Shown: positions 42,843-52,393, counted from the first letter of the stretch. The stretch is DNA of 64,000 bases from Chitinophaga sp. H8 (GCF_040567655.1 NZ_JBEXAC010000001.1:2852001-2916000), one strand, 5' to 3'. Numbers and translations: made by a program. The notes: generated from the letters alone by a model not told the origin.

Positions 42843-45800
42843 TTAATTTAACGGTATATCAAGAAAAACTATCGTACCGTTATCAGAAGTGATATCTGCC
42901 TGACCACCAATTGCCTCCATCCGTTTTTGAATATTCTTTAACCCATTACCAAACAAGCGTACCTTTTCCTGATTAAAGCCTTGTCCATTATCTTTTATCA
43001 GGATGGTCATATTACGCTGCACCATAATTTCGATCTTCACTTCCGTTGCTTTGGCATGTTTTACGACATTATGCAATGATTCTTTTACAGCCAGGTAGAT
43101 ATTACGGCGGGTGCCTCCGCTAAGCTTAACATGGGGAATGCTCTCCGGTATGTAAAACTGGTGGGTGATGTGTGCGTGTTCCAGGAAGTCGGCAGCAAAG
43201 CTGCGCATATAAGCGATCAGATTTTCCAGCGAGTCATTGGATGAATTCATTGCCCAGATGATCTCGCTCATTTTATCAATCATTTCTCCTGCAGCCTCTG
43301 AAATCCGTACGATCTCGCGGGTTTGATCCGGGTCTTTAATTTTTCGTTTGGCAATCTCGCTCAGCAGGCGGATAGTAGATAATCCGGAACCAAGGTCATC
43401 ATGCATATCACTGGAAATACGCGCCCGCTCCTGGTCTACCGCCTGCTCTTTTTCCAGCTTCAGCTTTTCATGCCGGATCTTATAATCCAGGTACAGCGTA
43501 GAAAAGTAATAAGCAATTCCTAACAGTAACAACAATAACAGGAACCTGAACCACAGCGATTGCCAGAAAGGAATCTTAATAACAATTTCCAATGTGGTAG
43601 GCGTTGTATTCCAGATATCATCATTATTGGATGCCCGTACTTTAAATACATAAGTGCCCGGATGCAGGTTGGTATAACGGGCCATGCGGAAAGTACCCGC
43701 CTGTACCCAGTCTTCATCAGCACCTTCCAGTTTGTATTGTACCTTATTCTTTAATGGATTGGTATATTCCAGTGGAACAAATTCAATGGCCAGCGTATTT
43801 TGATTATACGGTAAGGAAATATGTTTCAGCAGGGAGATAGCAGTATCAGATTCATAAGGCCTGTCCAGCACCTCCATCCTTTTGATAATTACTTTAGGCA
43901 CAAAAGGATTGTTACGGAAGTTCTTGGGATAAAAACCATTTACCCCACGTATTCCTCCAAAGAACAATTCTCCATCCAGCGATTTAAAGAAGGCGCCTGT
44001 ATTAAATTCATTGGATTGTAATCCATCTTCATGATTAAAGGTGGTCACTTCTCCTGTAACGGGATTGATCTGGGAAAGTCCTTTATTATGGCTTACCCAT
44101 ATTTTGTCTTTATCATCCAGCAGCACACCATAGAGATAATCATTGATCATTGCGGTATGATCATAACTATTGTAATGGGCGATGATATGCTCTGCAGCAT
44201 CCATGATATACAGGCCTTTGTTGGTAGCCAGCAATAATTGCTTGTGTGCATTTTTATTGATGGATTTTACCACGGTTCCTGCCGGCAGTATTATTTGCCG
44301 CCAGCCTGGCGTGCTGGCACTTTGTGTATACAAGCATGATTTTGTACCCACATACTGGTTGCCCATAAAATCTTCGAAATAAGCGGTCAGTTGCTCATTT
44401 ACAAATTTATGGACCACGCCAATATTGTAAGACTTGCCCTCCTGCTGAAATTTCAGCAGATAAGCACCATAGTTAAAATACACTTCACCGGTGGTACGTT
44501 TGAACAAAAACGGATAGATATCCGGCTGCTCTTCCAGTCCCAGTGCTTTAAGTTTGCCGGTAAGGTCTGTAAACGTATTCTGCTGTACATTAAACAGGCC
44601 AATATGCATATCCTGGAAATGCAGCCATATATTAGCATAGTCTTCCCGGCAGATGGCGTTGATACTATTACCCGGAAATTTACCGGGCGTATTATCATTG
44701 GAGATCCTTTCCAGGAACTTCCCGCCTTCTCCATAAATATCCAGCCCGTCCAGCATCAGGCCTACATACAATTTGCCATCATCGTGCTTGTAAATAGACT
44801 TGACGAGGTTATGTGTAATAAAGGGAGAACGATATAAATTGAATACTTTTTTATGAGGAGAATATTTTTTGATGCCATCCCCGTCCGTGCCTACCCACAT
44901 ATTATCTGCAGCATCCCGGTACAGTGAAAAAACGATGTTAAGAGAGCGGGTTTCAAAAGTATTAAAGCTGACTACATGACGGGTGATTTCGTTTTTGGCA
45001 ATGTTATACACCAGCACTCCATCATTCCCGCCTATCCATACATTACCATTCTGGTCCAACTCTGTTACAAACGGAATAAAGGCCTCTCCCCGCTGGTTGG
45101 TCACATCAAAGGGCAGATCGGTAAACTTATTTTTACTTTTATTGAAGACTGTTATATGCCCGTTGCTCACTATAAAAAGGGAATCCTTGTTGAGGCTTCG
45201 CATAATAGGGTCGTGGGATATTCCCGGCAGGCAATAAGTAGTAAGGCGGAGATTATCCGTATTAAAGGCAATCAGTTCGCCTGGCTGGCAATTCATCCAG
45301 ATGGTATTCCCATCTTTCAGAATAGCTTTGGGGATCATCCTCCTGGCCTTGAATTGCGGCGGATAGAGGATCATTCTTTTTACTGCGTACGTGTGATTGT
45401 CCAGCACATACAAACCCCTTAACGGGCGCCAGATCCAGAGATGATGAGCAGCCGTGTCTTCTCCCAGGATACGGAATTTTATTTCACTGTCACGCTCCTG
45501 TTCATTAATGTTGGACGTATCTTCCAGTACCGGGCGGAAGCTGTTACGGAAGCGGTCGTAAACGCTGATACCGTTGTTATGTGCCAACAGCAGCTGATGC
45601 CGGCTGTCTTTATAAAAAGAATAGTTCTTATCTCCTTTCAGGTCAAAGCGGTTGATCACGGCCCTTCCTCCGTTAGTGCCCCTGGGTACCAGCTCCCCCT
45701 GCCCTTCTCCTTTTTTATATTGCTGGCTGGGTTTATAACGGTATTCATTAAAGATATACCCATCAAAACGGTTTACTCCATCGCGTGTGGCAATCCACAT

Positions 45801-45971
45801 AAAACCTTGTTCATCCTGGATAATATCGTAGGCAGTACTTTGAGAGAGTCCTTCATTTACACTATAACCATCAAATATATAGGGTTTGTCCTGGGCAAAT
45901 AGCATAGCCGCCCTGCAAAGGGTAAATAGGAGGATCAGGATATTTTTTTTACATTGACAAAATATTTGCAC
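42843..45971 (-). CDS. Membrane sensor histidine kinase with propeller and Y_Y_Y sensor
   Basis: A 1042-residue sensor kinase starting at GTG. Signal peptide (ends near LFAQD), a long periplasmic region of two-component-regulator propeller repeats (SVNEGLSQSTAYDIIQDEQG, MWIATRDGVNRFDGY and others), a Y_Y_Y domain (YKLEGADEDW, LHPGTYVFKVRASNND), one membrane helix near 790, then HisKA_3 (SSDMHDDLGSGLSTIRLL with the phospho-His) and HATPase (DNGQGFN, GNGLKNIQKRMEAIGG). Unlike Bacteroides hybrid systems, the regulator is a separate protein, encoded just downstream. The signal sensed is unknown. Confidence 0.93.
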   Translation of the reverse strand: MQIFCQCKKNILILLFTLCRAAMLFAQDKPYIFDGYSVNEGLSQSTAYDIIQDEQGFMWIATRDGVNRFDGYIFNEYRYKPSQQYKKGEGQGELVPRGTNGGRAVINRFDLKGDKNYSFYKDSRHQLLLAHNNGISVYDRFRNSFRPVLEDTSNINEQERDSEIKFRILGEDTAAHHLWIWRPLRGLYVLDNHTYAVKRMILYPPQFKARRMIPKAILKDGNTIWMNCQPGELIAFNTDNLRLTTYCLPGISHDPIMRSLNKDSLFIVSNGHITVFNKSKNKFTDLPFDVTNQRGEAFIPFVTELDQNGNVWIGGNDGVLVYNIAKNEITRHVVSFNTFETRSLNIVFSLYRDAADNMWVGTDGDGIKKYSPHKKVFNLYRSPFITHNLVKSIYKHDDGKLYVGLMLDGLDIYGEGGKFLERISNDNTPGKFPGNSINAICREDYANIWLHFQDMHIGLFNVQQNTFTDLTGKLKALGLEEQPDIYPFLFKRTTGEVYFNYGAYLLKFQQEGKSYNIGVVHKFVNEQLTAYFEDFMGNQYVGTKSCLYTQSASTPGWRQIILPAGTVVKSINKNAHKQLLLATNKGLYIMDAAEHIIAHYNSYDHTAMINDYLYGVLLDDKDKIWVSHNKGLSQINPVTGEVTTFNHEDGLQSNEFNTGAFFKSLDGELFFGGIRGVNGFYPKNFRNNPFVPKVIIKRMEVLDRPYESDTAISLLKHISLPYNQNTLAIEFVPLEYTNPLKNKVQYKLEGADEDWVQAGTFRMARYTNLHPGTYVFKVRASNNDDIWNTTPTTLEIVIKIPFWQSLWFRFLLLLLLLGIAYYFSTLYLDYKIRHEKLKLEKEQAVDQERARISSDMHDDLGSGLSTIRLLSEIAKRKIKDPDQTREIVRISEAAGEMIDKMSEIIWAMNSSNDSLENLIAYMRSFAADFLEHAHITHQFYIPESIPHVKLSGGTRRNIYLAVKESLHNVVKHAKATEVKIEIMVQRNMTILIKDNGQGFNQEKVRLFGNGLKNIQKRMEAIGGQADITSDNGTIVFLDIPLN

Positions 45972-46010
45972 TACGAAAATTTATATCGGTGAAGCAGGTA
46001 AGGCTATGTG

Positions 46011-46018
46011 CAAATATA
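46011..46018 (-). promoter_or_regulatory. Candidate promoter box and inverted repeat upstream of sensor kinase
   Basis: The minus strand reads TATATTTG, an exact TAnnTTTG box, 40 bp before the kinase GTG. Around it, TATTTGCAC (45963-45971) and GTGCAAATA (46008-46016) form a perfect 9-bp inverted repeat spanning the leader and start codon, which could hide the start in RNA. Confidence 0.45.
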
Positions 46019-46092
46019 TAAATCTGCTTGGCACTTTCTAATGATTTTGTATTTTTCTTGTGGCTAACAACTTGAAATAAATATTCTTAGCG

Positions 46093-47187
46093 ATGAAAAT
46101 GATGGCGCAAAGCAGGTGGCAGGAGATGGTAGCAATAAGGAGCTGTTTAAAAAGAAGTGCATGCCTCTTGTTATTATTGTTATTCACTGTAGCAGGTAAT
46201 ACCCAATCCCTCCCTGATTTTTCCCTGAAAACCATTGCTACTGCCCCTATAAAAAGTATACGCGGACTAAGCATCGCAGCCGATCAGTCGGTTTGGGTAT
46301 CTGGTACCGGAGGGATGGTAGGCTATAGTACCAACCATGGTAAAGACTGGCAGTGGATGCAGGTAACCGGTTGCGACAGCTGCGACTGGCGTAGTATTAA
46401 AGCCTTCAGCCGCCATAAAGCCATTGTCATGAATGCAGGAGCACCTGCACATATTTTCCTCACAGAAAACGGGGGTAAAAGCTGGCAACGTGTTTATTTT
46501 GATGATACCCAAGGCATTTTCTTCGATGGCCTTTCTTTTGTAAACAACCAGGAAGGCGTGGCAATCGGTGATCCTATGCAGGGGAAGTTTGCCATGCTGC
46601 ATACGGTGAACGGCGGAAAAAGCTGGACACCACGCAAGCCGGCAGCATTACCGGAAGCCAATCCCGGAGAGGCTTTATTTGCCGCCAGTGGCACCGGTAT
46701 ACTGGCACTTCCCGGAGAGGCTGTTTATTTTGCCACCGGCGGTACCACTTCCCGCTTTTTCAGGTGGCAGCAAAAGGCCTGGCATACTTACCCTTTACCT
46801 TTAATACAGGGAGAAAGTACTACCGGCGCATTTTCTATCGCTTTCCGGGATGCACAGCATGGTATTACGGTAGGCGGCAACTATCAAAATGATGCCTTGC
46901 GTACAGGCAACTGTGCCCTCACCCATGACGGCGGTATTTCGTGGGCCATTCCTGCTGTATCCCCACATGGATACCGTTCCTGTGTAGCATATATCACCCC
47001 GCAATTACTGGTAGCTACGGGGCCGTCCGGTACCGATCTGTCGGCCGACGGAGGTAAACATTGGTATAATATCAGCAAGGAAGGATTTCATGTCGTGCAA
47101 ACCAAAGAAAAATCATATGTTTATCTGGCAGGCGCCGGAGGACGTATTGCAAAACTGGTAATAGGAAAATCTTTGGCTGGCCAATAA
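46093..47187 (+). CDS. YCF48-like beta-propeller protein, exported
   Basis: A 364-residue protein with an N-terminal hydrophobic signal (LLLLLLFTVAGNTQS) and about six propeller blades resembling YCF48/BNR repeats: TNHGKDWQWM, TENGGKSWQRV, TVNGGKSWTP, THDGGISWAI, SADGGKHWYNI. These S/T-x-D-G-G-x-x-W boxes are typical of sialidase-like propellers. Bacteroidetes proteins of this sort are often annotated as oxidoreductases without proof. Its promoter region is shared with the divergent sensor kinase gene. Confidence 0.82.
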   Translation: MKMMAQSRWQEMVAIRSCLKRSACLLLLLLFTVAGNTQSLPDFSLKTIATAPIKSIRGLSIAADQSVWVSGTGGMVGYSTNHGKDWQWMQVTGCDSCDWRSIKAFSRHKAIVMNAGAPAHIFLTENGGKSWQRVYFDDTQGIFFDGLSFVNNQEGVAIGDPMQGKFAMLHTVNGGKSWTPRKPAALPEANPGEALFAASGTGILALPGEAVYFATGGTTSRFFRWQQKAWHTYPLPLIQGESTTGAFSIAFRDAQHGITVGGNYQNDALRTGNCALTHDGGISWAIPAVSPHGYRSCVAYITPQLLVATGPSGTDLSADGGKHWYNISKEGFHVVQTKEKSYVYLAGAGGRIAKLVIGKSLAGQ

Positions 47188-47190
47188 AAA

Positions 47191-47212
47191 GGTGCTCCTG
47201 GAAAGGCGCACC
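47191..47212 (+). terminator. Possible weak terminator hairpin
   Basis: GGTGCTCCT pairs with AGGCGCACC (one mismatch) around loop GGAA, right after the propeller gene, but no T-run follows, so termination is uncertain. The rest of the gap to 47455 holds nothing I recognise. Confidence 0.35.
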
Positions 47213-47455
47213 GATGCAATAGGTTAAAGCAAAAAGTACATTTATTAATATGAAGTTAACGAGTATTTTATATTTTTTTCAGCAGTTTTTTGTCAATATG
47301 GTATTTTAAATCGTAAACGAGTGGATAACCTTCGCCACCGTAAAAAGATGTTGCCACATTATTTTTTTTTAACTTACAGCCGGTGAATGGGGTCATATAG
47401 ATTAAACAACTGATAGTTAATCGTTTACCTCCTATCATAACGAAAAATGTGAATT

Positions 47456-49849
47456 ATGCAAGTAGCCACCTCGTCAGGTAAATATTCGGTTAAACACTAC
47501 CCCGACACAGTCAAAGAATGGAAACAGGAAGGTAACTACTTCTATTTTTACACCACCGAAACCATCCTTGAAATAAGGGTTATCTCAGACAAAATAGTAC
47601 GTTTCCGCTATGCAGCAGATGGTACTTTCCAGCGTGATTTTTCCTATGCCACCAGTGAGAAAATGGAAGACGCGCCTATTTGTTTTGAGATCAAGGAATT
47701 TGAAGAAGTATTCCAGATAGATACAGATGCGATAAAGATATTTATTGCCAAAGATAATCTGCGCCTCACCATCACAGATAAGGAAGGGCGTGTGATCAAC
47801 CAGGATGAAATGGGTTTTCACTGGCAATCTTATCTGCAAAAAGGTGGAAAGATCGTGTACTGCAGTAAAATGATCCAGGAAGGAGAGTGTTTCTATGGCC
47901 TGGGGGATAAACCTACCGATCTGAACCTTCGTGGCAAACGGCTGGAGAACTATGGTACAGATGCGTATGGCTATCACAAGGATACGGATCCGCTGTACCG
48001 GAATATTCCATTTTATTACGGCCTCCATCATGGCATTGGCTATGGCATCTTCTTTGATAACAGCTTCCGCACCATTTTTGATTTTGGGGAAGAGCGGGAA
48101 GATGTACAGAGCTTTTGGGCGCGTGGCGGAGAAATGAATTATTATTTCATTTATGGCCCGGAACTGCTGCAGGTAGCAGAAGCCTATACCAAGATTACAG
48201 GTACGCCGGAATTGCCGCCATTATGGGCGCTGGGCTATCACCAATGCCGGTGGAGCTATTATCCGGATACCCGCGTAAAAGAGATTGCAGCCGAATTCCG
48301 CAAACGACAGATTCCCTGTGATGTAATCTACCTGGATATAGATTATATGGAAGGCTTCCGTTGTTTTACCTGGAGTAAAGAAGGCTTTCCGGACCCTGCA
48401 GGGCTCATTAAGGAGCTATCCGCCCAGGGGTTCAAAGTTGTAGTGATTATTGACCCTGGTATCAAAGTAGATCCCAATTATGCCATCTATCAGGAAGGCG
48501 TTAAGAATGATTACTTCTGTAAACGGGCAGATGGTGCATTAATGGAAGGAGATGTATGGCCCGGCAAATGTGTATTTCCGGACTATACCAATCCCCGTGT
48601 AAGGGAATGGTGGAGCAGTCTTTTCAAAAGCCTGGTAGATACAGGTGTGAGAGGTGTATGGAACGACATGAACGAACCAGCCGTTTTTGAGCTGGGCACC
48701 TTTCCTGAAGATGTAAGACATGACTATGATGGAGAGCAGGTAAGCCATCGTAAAGCACATAATGTATACGGGCATCTGATGAGTAAATCCACTGCTGCCG
48801 GTATGAAAAAGTACCTGATGCCTAACCGGCCTTTCCTGATCACCCGCTCCTGTTATGCTGGTGTACAGCGCTGGTCATCTGTATGGACCGGTGATAATGT
48901 TTCCAGCTGGGAACATCTCTGGCTGGCTTCCGTGCAGTGTCAGCGCCTGGCAGTTTCAGGCATCTCTTTTACCGGAAGTGATATCGGTGGTTTTATAGGG
49001 GAGCCGGATGGCGAATTGTATACCCGCTGGATTCAGCTGGCTACTTTCCATCCGCTGATGCGTACCCACTCTGCCAGCAATGAAACCGGATTTAATCAGG
49101 AGCCCTGGAGCTTTGGCAGCAAATATGAATTTGTGGTGAAGAAGTTCATCCAGCTGCGTTACCAGCTGCTGCCTTACCTGTATACCACTTTCTGGCAAAA
49201 TGCGGCTTACGGTACCCCTATGTTGCGGCCATTGGCATTTGTAGCACAGCATGATCCACAAACGCATAACTGCACCCATGAGTTTATGTTTGGCGATGCC
49301 TTACTGATCAGCCATGTGAGTGAAGCCGGCATGAAAGAAAAAGAAGTGTATCTGCCCACCGGCCGCTGGTATTACTACTGGAATGATAAACCTTATGAAG
49401 GTGGCCAACTGGTTAAAATAGCTACACCTATTGAAGAAATGCCGCTGTTTGTAAAAGCAGGTGCAGTAGTACCTAACTATCCGAAATTACAGTATACCGG
49501 ACAGGCGCCTATTGAAGAAATGACACTGCAGGTGTTTTATGATGATCAGCCCGCGCATAGTACCATGTATGAAGATGCCGGAGAGCATTATGGTTATAAA
49601 AACGGGCAGTACAATGTGATCCGCTTTAAACAGGCTTCTGATAAACAGCAGTTTCATCTGAAGAAGAAATTTCATGGCAACTACGAAGCTACCTACAAGA
49701 AGCACCGGGTATGCGTACATGGACTCCCCTTCACTCCTACAGAATACGTTGTGGATGGAAAAGTGTTTAAACTTAATGCCCGCAATTTTGCAGTAGGTGT
49801 TGTAAAAGTGGTATTGGACCGGGAATTTGAAGATCTGATCATGCGATAA
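47456..49849 (+). CDS. GH31 alpha-glucosidase
   Basis: A 797-residue glycoside hydrolase family 31 enzyme. N-terminal beta domain, then a TIM barrel with LGYHQCRWSYYPDTRV, the nucleophile Asp404 in GVWNDMNEPAVFE, and the acid/base Asp in FTGSDIGGFIGEPDGELYTRW; the C-terminal beta domains follow after RTHSASNETGFNQEPW. There is no signal peptide, so it probably acts in the cytoplasm on alpha-glucosides such as maltose, or on glycogen pieces. A terminator follows directly. A glycogen branching enzyme is 4 kb away. Confidence 0.93.
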   Translation: MQVATSSGKYSVKHYPDTVKEWKQEGNYFYFYTTETILEIRVISDKIVRFRYAADGTFQRDFSYATSEKMEDAPICFEIKEFEEVFQIDTDAIKIFIAKDNLRLTITDKEGRVINQDEMGFHWQSYLQKGGKIVYCSKMIQEGECFYGLGDKPTDLNLRGKRLENYGTDAYGYHKDTDPLYRNIPFYYGLHHGIGYGIFFDNSFRTIFDFGEEREDVQSFWARGGEMNYYFIYGPELLQVAEAYTKITGTPELPPLWALGYHQCRWSYYPDTRVKEIAAEFRKRQIPCDVIYLDIDYMEGFRCFTWSKEGFPDPAGLIKELSAQGFKVVVIIDPGIKVDPNYAIYQEGVKNDYFCKRADGALMEGDVWPGKCVFPDYTNPRVREWWSSLFKSLVDTGVRGVWNDMNEPAVFELGTFPEDVRHDYDGEQVSHRKAHNVYGHLMSKSTAAGMKKYLMPNRPFLITRSCYAGVQRWSSVWTGDNVSSWEHLWLASVQCQRLAVSGISFTGSDIGGFIGEPDGELYTRWIQLATFHPLMRTHSASNETGFNQEPWSFGSKYEFVVKKFIQLRYQLLPYLYTTFWQNAAYGTPMLRPLAFVAQHDPQTHNCTHEFMFGDALLISHVSEAGMKEKEVYLPTGRWYYYWNDKPYEGGQLVKIATPIEEMPLFVKAGAVVPNYPKLQYTGQAPIEEMTLQVFYDDQPAHSTMYEDAGEHYGYKNGQYNVIRFKQASDKQQFHLKKKFHGNYEATYKKHRVCVHGLPFTPTEYVVDGKVFKLNARNFAVGVVKVVLDREFEDLIMR

Positions 49850-49855
49850 AAAAAC

Positions 49856-49888
49856 AAGGCACTGTAGATGGAAATCTCAGTGCCTTTT
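49856..49888 (+). terminator. Terminator after alpha-glucosidase gene
   Basis: AAGGCACTG and CAGTGCCTT form a 9-bp stem with inner AGAT/ATCT pairing around GGAA, followed by TTTTC; it lies 7 bp past the stop codon. Confidence 0.85.
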
Positions 49889-50238
49889 CATAACCTATGC
49901 CAACTTTAGAGTTGAATCAAATTTACTTTGTTAATTACTTTGCGCAAAGTGTTCTGCAGTTGAATGGCTAAAATGAACGAAATGAATGGCGTGCAGCAGC
50001 AAGAACGAAACGCACATTACACGGCCTACCTCCCAATCCCTTTACCACAGGCCATTTCGAAGCATCAGCCTTTATGCTTAAACTGTGTAAAATCAACGCT
50101 TACTATCGTGCGATGATACATGCACAGCAATACCTGCCGCTTCACATGCGGTGATAACTACACGCAGCAGTTCTTCCTAAAGCCGCAATACACCAGTATT
50201 ACAGACCTATCAGGCTTGCGTATAATAATCCTTTATGA
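49889..50238. other. Gene-poor interval, possible gene remnant
   Basis: No convincing gene. It starts with a perfect 14-bp palindrome, ACTTTGCGCAAAGT (49937-49950), preceded by the direct repeat TTACTTTG (49923-49930 and 49935-49942), each close to a -7 box. A 50-codon frame (49964-50116) has no recognisable product and may be chance. The GC content is host-like, and neighbouring frames (for example KINAYYRAMIHAQQYLPLHM around 50090-50150) hint at a decayed gene. Confidence 0.35.
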
Positions 50239-50364
50239 CTAGTAATAAATAGTCATGAACACGAAAGATATCAGTGCACAAAAGATGAGCAGGGTAAAAA
50301 TAAAACGATACAGGAAAGCCATACTCTGATGATAATTGCTGCGACGGTACTTATGGATCTTCAT
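50239..50364 (-). CDS. Candidate 41-residue membrane protein
   Basis: Starting at the ATG at 50364 the frame codes a basic N-terminus (MKIHKYRRSNYH), then a single membrane helix, FLYRFIFTLLIFCALISFVF, and a three- to five-residue tail. A longer version to 50493 would add a His/Asn-rich stretch produced by a 9-bp DNA repeat, so the shorter form is preferred. Small proteins of this kind are easy to miss; evidence here is topology only. Confidence 0.4.
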   Translation of the reverse strand: MKIHKYRRSNYHQSMAFLYRFIFTLLIFCALISFVFMTIYY

Positions 50365-50387
50365 TACAAACAATTTAAAGGGTCTCT

Positions 50388-50423
50388 GGTTACTATGGTT
50401 ATTACGGTTAATATGGTTATGCG
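50388..50423. repeat. Four 9-bp tandem repeats
   Basis: GGTTACTAT, GGTTATTAC, GGTTAATAT and GGTTATGCG follow one another without gaps, each starting GGTTA. They lie 24 bp upstream of the small membrane ORF on the minus strand and could be regulator sites. Confidence 0.7.
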
Positions 50424-50643
50424 ATACACTAAGGATGAGGGTACTCCTTATGATCTCTCCAGATAAAATTACAACAAAATAGCCGGAAGACATCCGTTTT
50501 TTTACTCATTTTAAAAAACAAGTATTTATACGTGCTTCCTGCAGATGGGGCTGCATGCTAATGAATAAGCACCTACCAGTTCATACGCTTTTCCGTGAAT
50601 GCTGCATGCTAATAAACGCGAGGGCAATAAATTTAATAAGAGG
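50424..50643. other. Intergenic DNA without recognised features
   Basis: AT-rich region between the 9-bp repeats and the MORN-repeat gene. Two copies of GCTGCATGCTAAT lie at about 50551 and 50600 but nothing gene-like was seen. Confidence 0.35.
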
Positions 50644-51231
50644 TTAACCTTTTTTCTTCTTCCCTCCTGTTTGTTCATGAGGCAAGTGCAGCGGTGTGCC
50701 AGCAGGTTGGGCTGGGGTTTCGGGAGGTGTTTCTCCCAACTCATCCGGTGTTACAATTTCTCCGCGTTTGTAGTATTCCTTAAACATCTTGCCGGTTTCC
50801 TCATCATAGAGTTTCCATACTCCATTTCTTACCGAGTTGCCCATACGGATAATTTCCCTGCGCGTTTCTTCTCCGGAGATGGGGTCTATCACCCGGACAG
50901 TATCCCGCTGTCCTTCCACTTCGGTAGACAAAAACATACCTTCAGCACTGGGTTTGCCATTGGGGTAATAATATTTTGCCAGGCCATCCAGTACATTATT
51001 CTTATAGGTTTCTTCCGCCATCACATTACCAATGGTAGATGTTTTAATCCAGACGCCTTCCTTACGCCCGTTCTTATAGGTACCTTCCCAGGTATATCCT
51101 GGTTCTCCCCTTACGCCTGCCACTTCCTCTTTATATTTTCCATCCGGTTTTGCCTGTGATACTCCTTTTCCCTGTGCAAATACGCCCAGTATACTTCCCT
51201 GTAAGCATAACAATAATAACAACTTTTGCAT
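50644..51231 (-). CDS. Secreted MORN-repeat protein
   Basis: A 195-residue protein with a signal peptide (cleavage near VFAQG) and MORN-type repeats: WEGTYKNGRKEGVWI, NVLDGLAKYYYPNGKPSAEG and NSVRNGVWKLYDEETGKMFKEYY. Such proteins are often annotated as YwqK-family antitoxins, a name with little support when a signal peptide is present. The C-terminus is Pro-rich and ends in a Lys tail (GGKKKKG). It probably sits in the periplasm or on the outer surface. No toxin-like partner gene is adjacent. Confidence 0.8.
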   Translation of the reverse strand: MQKLLLLLCLQGSILGVFAQGKGVSQAKPDGKYKEEVAGVRGEPGYTWEGTYKNGRKEGVWIKTSTIGNVMAEETYKNNVLDGLAKYYYPNGKPSAEGMFLSTEVEGQRDTVRVIDPISGEETRREIIRMGNSVRNGVWKLYDEETGKMFKEYYKRGEIVTPDELGETPPETPAQPAGTPLHLPHEQTGGKKKKG

Positions 51232-51279
51232 GCACGTGAATTTTACTCAATTTAAACATTTTAATCATAAGTAAATTAA

Positions 51280-51324
51280 AAGGTGGAAAGCCGTGGCTTT
51301 TAGCCGTCACGTACTTTCCACCTT
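51280..51324 (-). terminator. Terminator after DUF4382 gene
   Basis: AAGGTGGAAAG (51280-51290) and CTTTCCACCTT (51314-51324) form an 11-bp perfect stem; on the minus strand it is followed by TTTAATTTAC. It lies 17 bp past the stop of the DUF4382 gene. Confidence 0.8.
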
Positions 51325-51340
51325 CAGGAATAATGTTGCG

Positions 51341-52246
51341 CTATTTATGCAATGTAATCGTGCCGAGCTGCGTATCTTTTCCCCTGTCTATTTTCACATC
51401 GGTGAGCGTTGTGTCCTGGTAGCCATTGGATGCATTTACAAATACACTATAGCTGCCTGTTTTAATACCACGTACTTTAAATTCTCCGCCTCTCCATGGC
51501 AGGGCATACAAAGTATCGGTGTTATTAAACACAGAAATTACCGGGAAGGCCTCCATAGGAGTAACCCTTCCGGAAAGGCTTCCCATTTTCAGGATAGTAA
51601 ACACGGTGATGTAAGGACGCAGAATAAACTGCCCGTGTCTTACCTGGATAATGGAACGTTGGATATCAAAGTCGAGCCACAGGCGCAGGTTATCCGGCGA
51701 CAACTCATCCCATTCGTTATGCCGTACCCTTACAATAATTTTGGACTGTCCTTTGAGCGCTTTCAGCGGATAGGAGATGCTGTCTTTGACCAATGAATTC
51801 TGGTCGCCTATCGTAATACGGATTTGCTTCAGGGAGCCTTTGGTTACGAGGCCATTTGCCAGTAACGTATCGGTACCATTGCGCAGGGTTAACAAGTCAT
51901 ACACACCTGGTCTGATAGCCAGGGAATCCCACACATTACAGGTGTCTTTATCACGGCGATCATGATCATCACGACGATCTTCGTCCCACCAGCAGCGGTC
52001 TTTATCGTCCCAATCATCATTGTCACCGTCATGTGAACAGGTGTCTACCAGCACTTCCACTTTACGGATGTCAAGCAATACCTTGTCAAAATAACCAGGA
52101 TCATCTGACAGAAAAAGGCTTACTTTTTGTTTTCCGGGTGGGGTGGTTTGTGAGGCAGACTCATCTTTTCTGCAAGCGTGTACAATGAGCAGCACAAACG
52201 TGAGAAACGCCAGTGGCATACTCCATTTTCTGAGGTAGCTTTTCAT
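51341..52246 (-). CDS. DUF4382 lipoprotein with acidic insert
   Basis: A 301-residue lipoprotein: hydrophobic signal with lipobox LIVHACRK (Cys25), then a DUF4382 domain (VSLFLSDDPGYFDKVLLDIRKVEVLVD) typical of secreted Bacteroidetes proteins, and a C-terminal carboxypeptidase-regulatory-like beta sandwich (SLSGRVTPMEAFPVISVFN, GGEFKVRGIKTGSYSVFV). About residues 67-108 form an insert extremely rich in Asp, Arg and Trp with three Cys (CSHDGDNDDWDDKDRCWWDE), which may bind cations. Probably outer-membrane anchored. Confidence 0.82.
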   Translation of the reverse strand: MKSYLRKWSMPLAFLTFVLLIVHACRKDESASQTTPPGKQKVSLFLSDDPGYFDKVLLDIRKVEVLVDTCSHDGDNDDWDDKDRCWWDEDRRDDHDRRDKDTCNVWDSLAIRPGVYDLLTLRNGTDTLLANGLVTKGSLKQIRITIGDQNSLVKDSISYPLKALKGQSKIIVRVRHNEWDELSPDNLRLWLDFDIQRSIIQVRHGQFILRPYITVFTILKMGSLSGRVTPMEAFPVISVFNNTDTLYALPWRGGEFKVRGIKTGSYSVFVNASNGYQDTTLTDVKIDRGKDTQLGTITLHK

Positions 52247-52393
52247 AAATAAATGGTTTTTTTTAGATAAGTGATTGGAATACTTGAAAATGGCTTTGGC
52301 TGAAATACACTTATAACTATCTAAAACGTTTATCCTGGTGATCTTATTGCAATCAGGCTGTTGGCTATAGCCCAGGGAAACGGCACTTTTTAG

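Noticed and set aside
49964..50116. A 50-codon ORF after the alpha-glucosidase gene
   Set aside because: No recognisable domain, no clear promoter spacing, and neighbouring frames look equally protein-like; probably chance or a remnant.
50644..51231. YwqK-type antitoxin
   Set aside because: The protein has a signal peptide and MORN repeats and no partner toxin beside it; a secreted structural role is more likely.
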